From assembly GCF_902506345.1 (NCBI RefSeq), contig NZ_LR733428.1, positions 1 through 64,000 on the forward strand: 64,000 nt of DNA, given 5' to 3'. Source of the stretch: Flavobacterium sp. 9R (lineage in GTDB: Bacteria; Bacteroidota; Bacteroidia; Flavobacteriales; Flavobacteriaceae). A program made the position numbers and the translations under genes. The notes below the pieces were generated by a model. The model was given only the letters and a program-made list of their open reading frames with translations, had not been told where the DNA came from and did no database searches. Positions 60,611 to 64,000 of this stretch are shown here, in pieces (positions within the stretch are counted from its first letter, which is position 1; each line of letters opens with the position of its first letter).

Positions 60611-61930
60611 TTATTTGATCCATACATTTAATAACAATACACCTATTAATCCCATAACACCAATAATGGTTTCCATCAATGTCCAGGTTTTAAACGTATC
60701 CGAAACACTAATACCAAAATATTCTTTGAACATCCAAAATCCTGTATCATTAACGTGAGAGCACATTAAACTACCAGCACCAATAGAAAGTACCATTAAT
60801 TCTGGACTGACGCCCGATTGAATAACTAAGGGTTGTACAATTCCTGCTGCTGTTAATCCAGCAACAGTGGCAGAACCTAAAGCTATACGAATAATCGTTG
60901 CAATCAGCCAACCTAAAACCAAAGGCGAAAGAGAAGATTCTTTAAAAAAAAGACTGACATCTGTTCCTATTCCACTATCTATTAATACTTGTTTAAAGGC
61001 TCCACCAGCAGCAATTATTAGTATAATCATTGTAGCAGAACCTAATGCCGCACCAGAGCTATCCATAATATCCTGCATTTTTCTACCGCGAAAAAGCCCC
61101 AAGGCAACTATTGCAAACAAAATTGCGAGTAGTAAAGAAGTGGTGGGATTACCAATAAAAATTAAAAAGGCACGCAAACTATTTTCTTCAGTCAAAACCA
61201 ATTCGCTAAAAGTAGCGGACGCCATTAAAATAACCGGAACTAAGGCGGCAATAATACTTATTTGAAAAGAAGGCAGTTCTGATTCTGCGAATGTTTTGCT
61301 TTCGAATAGTCCTTTGGGAGGGAACGCTTGAATTTTTTTTATCAATTCAGGAAAAATAATACCTGCAACAATTAGAGCGGGAATTGCAATCACTAAGCCA
61401 TAAAGTAAGGTCCTCCCAATATTCGCTTTAAAAATAACGGCGATGGCCGTTGGCCCCGGATGGGGCGGCAAAAAACCATGGGTAATGGACAGAGCGGAAG
61501 CCATAGCAATGCCTAAATAAATAATAGGCTGTTTTGTACTTTTGGCAACTGCAAAAACCATCGGAATTAATATGATAAAACCAGCATTATAAAACATTGA
61601 AATCCCAACAGAAAAGCCTGTAAGCACCATCGCCCATTTGATGTGTTGCACACCAAAAGTTCGAATCATTACCGAACTAATTCTTTGAGCGGCTCCACTG
61701 TCTGAAAGTAAGTTCCCCAAAATCACTCCAAAAGCAATAATGAGAACTAGAGAACCCAACGTATTTCCAATACCTAGCTGAATAGATTCAAGTAAAGAAA
61801 CGAATGGCATCGCTTTCAAAATTCCAACGAAAAAAGCTGTTATTATCAAAGCTATGAAAGCATTGAGCTTGACCCCGGAAATCAAAACCAACAACAAAAC
61901 AATACTTGCGATAAGGATCAGTAAAGACAT
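60611..61930 (-). CDS. gntP: GntP-family gluconate permease
   Basis: The 439-residue inner-membrane protein has about twelve hydrophobic segments. Hallmarks of the GntP gluconate:proton symporter family are FGVILGNLLSDSGAAQRI, FLPPHPGPTAIAVIF and the C-terminal GSLMCSHVNDTGFWMFKEYF. It imports gluconate or a related aldonate. It lies between the 6-phosphogluconate dehydrogenase gene upstream (51 bases) and gluconokinase downstream (11 bases). Confidence 0.93.
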   Translation of the reverse strand: MSLLILIASIVLLLVLISGVKLNAFIALIITAFFVGILKAMPFVSLLESIQLGIGNTLGSLVLIIAFGVILGNLLSDSGAAQRISSVMIRTFGVQHIKWAMVLTGFSVGISMFYNAGFIILIPMVFAVAKSTKQPIIYLGIAMASALSITHGFLPPHPGPTAIAVIFKANIGRTLLYGLVIAIPALIVAGIIFPELIKKIQAFPPKGLFESKTFAESELPSFQISIIAALVPVILMASATFSELVLTEENSLRAFLIFIGNPTTSLLLAILFAIVALGLFRGRKMQDIMDSSGAALGSATMIILIIAAGGAFKQVLIDSGIGTDVSLFFKESSLSPLVLGWLIATIIRIALGSATVAGLTAAGIVQPLVIQSGVSPELMVLSIGAGSLMCSHVNDTGFWMFKEYFGISVSDTFKTWTLMETIIGVMGLIGVLLLNVWIK

Positions 61931-61981
61931 GAATTACAATGTTATAAATGTGAATAATTAGTTGATTTGCAACAAAAAGTA

Positions 61982-62881
61982 TTACTCATTTTTCTCTACT
62001 GCATGCCCTCCAAATTCGTTTCGGAGTGCTGCCACTACTTTGCCCGAAAAAGTATCGGACATTTGTGATCGATAGCGCATCATAATAGAAAGCGCAATAA
62101 CTGGAGTGGGTACACCTAAATCCAAGGCGGTTTCTAATGTCCATTTACCTTCTCCTGAAGAATGCATAATTCCTTTAATACCGTCTAATTTTGGATCTTT
62201 TGCAAAAGCATTTTCGGTTAATTCCATCAACCAACTGCGCACCACAGAACCATGATTGAATAATTTAGCGGTTTTTTGAAAATCAATATCAAATTCTGAA
62301 TGCTCAAAGACTTCAAAACCTTCAGCAATAGATTGCATCATACCATATTCAATGCCATTATGCACCATTTTGGTAAAATGGCCACTTCCTGCCGCACCGG
62401 TGTAGAGAGAACCATTTTCAACAGAAATATCTTTAAATACTTTAGCTACATAATCAAACACCTCTGGGTCTCCACCTATCATGGTACAAGCTCCATGCAA
62501 GGCCCCGGAAGTTCCGCCTGAAGTTCCGCAATCTAAAAAATCGATGCCAAGTGTTTTTAATTTTGAATAACGACGCTTAGAATCATTAAAATTAGAATTC
62601 CCTCCATCAATAAGTATATCATTTGGAGACAAATAAGGAAGCAAAGCATGAATCACCGAATCAACAATTTCTCCTGCAGGAACCATTAGCCAAATTACTT
62701 TTCGGCTAGTTAGTTTTTGGCACAATTCTTCTGTAGTATACGCCGTTTCAATTCCTTCTTTACCAATTTTAGCAACAAAATCAGGATTGACATCTTGTGC
62801 TACCACTTGATATTGGTTTCTTTTTAAATTTAGAGCGAGATTAAATCCCATTTTTCCAAGTCCTATTATTCCTATTTGCAT
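61982..62881 (-). CDS. gnd: 6-phosphogluconate dehydrogenase, short (GndA/YqeC-like) form
   Basis: The 299-residue enzyme begins MQIGIIGLGKMGFNLALNL with the NAD(P)-binding GLGKMG (7-12). It has the substrate-binding DGGNSNFNDSKRR, the signature FLDCGTSGGTSGA and the catalytic-lysine region FTKMVHNGIEYGMMQ. At about 300 residues it is the short decarboxylating type rather than the ~470-residue enterobacterial Gnd. It oxidises 6-phosphogluconate to ribulose-5-phosphate. It is the first gene of the gluconate operon. Confidence 0.92.
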   Translation of the reverse strand: MQIGIIGLGKMGFNLALNLKRNQYQVVAQDVNPDFVAKIGKEGIETAYTTEELCQKLTSRKVIWLMVPAGEIVDSVIHALLPYLSPNDILIDGGNSNFNDSKRRYSKLKTLGIDFLDCGTSGGTSGALHGACTMIGGDPEVFDYVAKVFKDISVENGSLYTGAAGSGHFTKMVHNGIEYGMMQSIAEGFEVFEHSEFDIDFQKTAKLFNHGSVVRSWLMELTENAFAKDPKLDGIKGIMHSSGEGKWTLETALDLGVPTPVIALSIMMRYRSQMSDTFSGKVVAALRNEFGGHAVEKNE

Positions 62882-63010
62882 TTTGTGAATTTTCTATTTG
62901 ATTTCTAAAAATATACTTTATACTAAAACTTTGGATTAATTACCAAAAATAAATGGCAATCAACAATATACAATTAATAACTCCCAAAAAGAACAAATAT
63001 TCCCTTATAG

Positions 63011-63075
63011 CCCCGGCAGGAATGGCATCCTTTGCCTTTTTCCTTTAAAAAGGCAAAGATATAATGGATGACGGG
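63011..63075 (+). repeat. Dispersed ~65 bp repeat, copy D
   Basis: Reads CCCCGGCAGGAATGGCATCC, CTTTGCCTTTTT and AAAAAGGCAAAG arms, then GATATAATGGATGACGGGA. The arms carry compensating changes (GCC/GGC where other copies have GTT/AAC), which keeps the hairpin paired. Similarity to the 6481 copy extends about 35 bases further right. Confidence 0.78.
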
Positions 63076-63116
63076 ACGATGTTGCCAAAAAAGCCCCATT
63101 GCTCCCGCTCCAAATG

Positions 63117-64000
63117 CTACTCTTCTTTGAATAGTAAATTAGCCAATCGCTGGTCTCTTTCGTAGACGTCTTTGTAGAAGTAGATTTGACCATCGTCTTT
63201 GACTACAGCGGTGAAATAGCCAATGTAAACGGGGATTTTGTTCTTTAAAACATAGCTATTTTCTTTGCCTTTGTGCATAGCGGCATCGATTTTTTCGGGT
63301 GTCCACGCTTTGTCGTTTTCTAGAATTTTTATGGCCAATTCACGAGGTTTTCCTACGCGAATGCAACCGTGACTGTAAGCGCGCTCTTCGTTGGCAAACA
63401 AGCCTTTGGATGGGGTATCGTGCAAATAAATATTGTTGGAATTGGGAAAAATAAACTTAACCAATCCCAAAGAATTACTGTTCCCGGGTTTTTGACGCAC
63501 GCGACCACCATTCCATTCCATATTGTGGCTTGCTAAATAATTGGGATTTTTGGCCATTCCGGGTTTTACCTCTTTGTTAATGATGCTGGTAGGGACATTC
63601 CAATAGGGACTGAAGACGATATAACTCATTTTGCCGCTAAAAATCACGGTTTTATTCATTGCTTTTCCGACTACAACTGGCGAATCGAAGATTTTCTTGC
63701 CTCCGCGACTCAGGTACATATAGTACGACGGAATATTGACTACGATGAATTCGTTGGCCTTTTCTAAGTCGGGCGAAATCCAGCGACAACGCTCCATATT
63801 GACCATAATTTGCTCAATGCGTTCTTCAATGGGTACATTCATCGCTTGGATGTGTTTAGGTAACAAAACCACATCTTCTTTGAATCCGTTTCTGACCAAA
63901 TAATTGGCCACGCCTTTTTGAAGTTCTTCGTCGTAAATCGCACTTTTAGAATTGGAAGCAAGGTCTTGCGAAAGGAACAAATGGCTGCGAATTTGCTGAA
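63117..64000 (-). CDS. L,D-transpeptidase (YkuD domain), 5' end outside window
   Basis: The last ~294 codons of a larger gene are visible; the frame is open to the window edge. The YkuD domain occupies most of the visible part, with FIVVNIPSYYMYLS at its start and the catalytic motif HDTPSKGLFANEERAYSHGC with the active cysteine, then IRVG. Preceding helical sequence (QQIRSHLFLSQDL..., ERIEQIMVNMERCRW) matches the region before YkuD in YcbB/LdtD-like enzymes. These link meso-diaminopimelate residues in peptidoglycan or attach proteins. The true start is beyond base 64000. Confidence 0.9.
   Translation of the reverse strand, partial: QQIRSHLFLSQDLASNSKSAIYDEELQKGVANYLVRNGFKEDVVLLPKHIQAMNVPIEERIEQIMVNMERCRWISPDLEKANEFIVVNIPSYYMYLSRGGKKIFDSPVVVGKAMNKTVIFSGKMSYIVFSPYWNVPTSIINKEVKPGMAKNPNYLASHNMEWNGGRVRQKPGNSNSLGLVKFIFPNSNNIYLHDTPSKGLFANEERAYSHGCIRVGKPRELAIKILENDKAWTPEKIDAAMHKGKENSYVLKNKIPVYIGYFTAVVKDDGQIYFYKDVYERDQRLANLLFKEE

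Noticed and set aside
63005..63193. A small minus-strand frame over the repeat at 63011
   Set aside because: It consists of repeat sequence plus antisense of the transpeptidase gene end and has no features of a gene.

Overview
This window looks like a chromosomal stretch of a low-GC member of the Flavobacteriaceae (Bacteroidota), most likely Flavobacterium or a close relative. The evidence is: many starts lack a Shine-Dalgarno but have a TAnnTTTG -7 box (the tRNA-Tyr promoter is a textbook TTTG-N19-TAnnTTTG); one secreted protein ends in a type IX secretion sorting domain; E1 alpha/beta fusion and Pit/DUF47 pairs are of the Bacteroidota kind; and short palindromic intergenic repeats are dispersed through the window. 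No phage, transposase, integrase, rRNA or CRISPR array was seen. There is one tRNA (Tyr, GTA).

Layout. 1-6.4 kb: repeats, an EamA exporter, an AsmA-like envelope protein, and a MoxR/ChlI-type AAA+ ATPase with its VWA partner. 6.7-9.8 kb: a META lipoprotein, a YchJ-type SEC-C protein, several small genes and a J-domain/KTSC protein. 9.9-13.8 kb: a thioredoxin lipoprotein gene interrupted by an in-frame TGA, tRNA-Tyr, SIMPL, rhomboid protease and an LpxL-like acyltransferase. 13.9-24.5 kb: a SufS-like aminotransferase, a secreted GH128-CBM6 enzyme, GlmM, AcpH, gamma-glutamyltransferase, AlkD, a ClC channel with CBS domains and a LolA-like protein. 24.5-31.6 kb: a large BNR-repeat protein, a Fic protein between twin terminators, and UvrA.

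31.6-36.0 kb is the most interesting part. A visibly more AT-rich two-gene cassette (coiled-coil McrB-like AAA+ protein plus McrC-like PD-(D/E)xK nuclease) sits directly behind uvrA. A second copy of the last ~60 bp of uvrA, differing by synonymous changes, lies at its far end. This reads as a horizontally acquired modification-dependent restriction or coiled-coil-nuclease defence island placed at the 3' end of uvrA.

36-47 kb: a LOG-family protein, a catalytically dead M1-type peptidase fused to an outer-membrane barrel, an E1 alpha/beta fusion dehydrogenase, an M23 peptidase, an NTF2-like protein, a Pit phosphate transporter with its PhoU-like partner, and HutH. 47.7-52.8 kb: a threonine operon (thrA-thrB-thrC) preceded by a short reading frame very rich in Thr codons, which looks like a leader peptide for attenuation. 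52.9-59.1 kb: an NTF2-like lipoprotein, a divergent HxlR regulator/NAD(P)-binding reductase pair, a PhzF protein, an FAD oxidoreductase, DUF1272 and MgtE. 59.2-62.9 kb: a gluconate uptake and catabolism operon (6-phosphogluconate dehydrogenase, GntP permease, gluconokinase). 63.1 kb to the end: an L,D-transpeptidase cut by the window edge.

A ~65 bp dispersed repeat occurs four times plus a half copy (187, 6481, 17171, 36907, 63011), always between genes.
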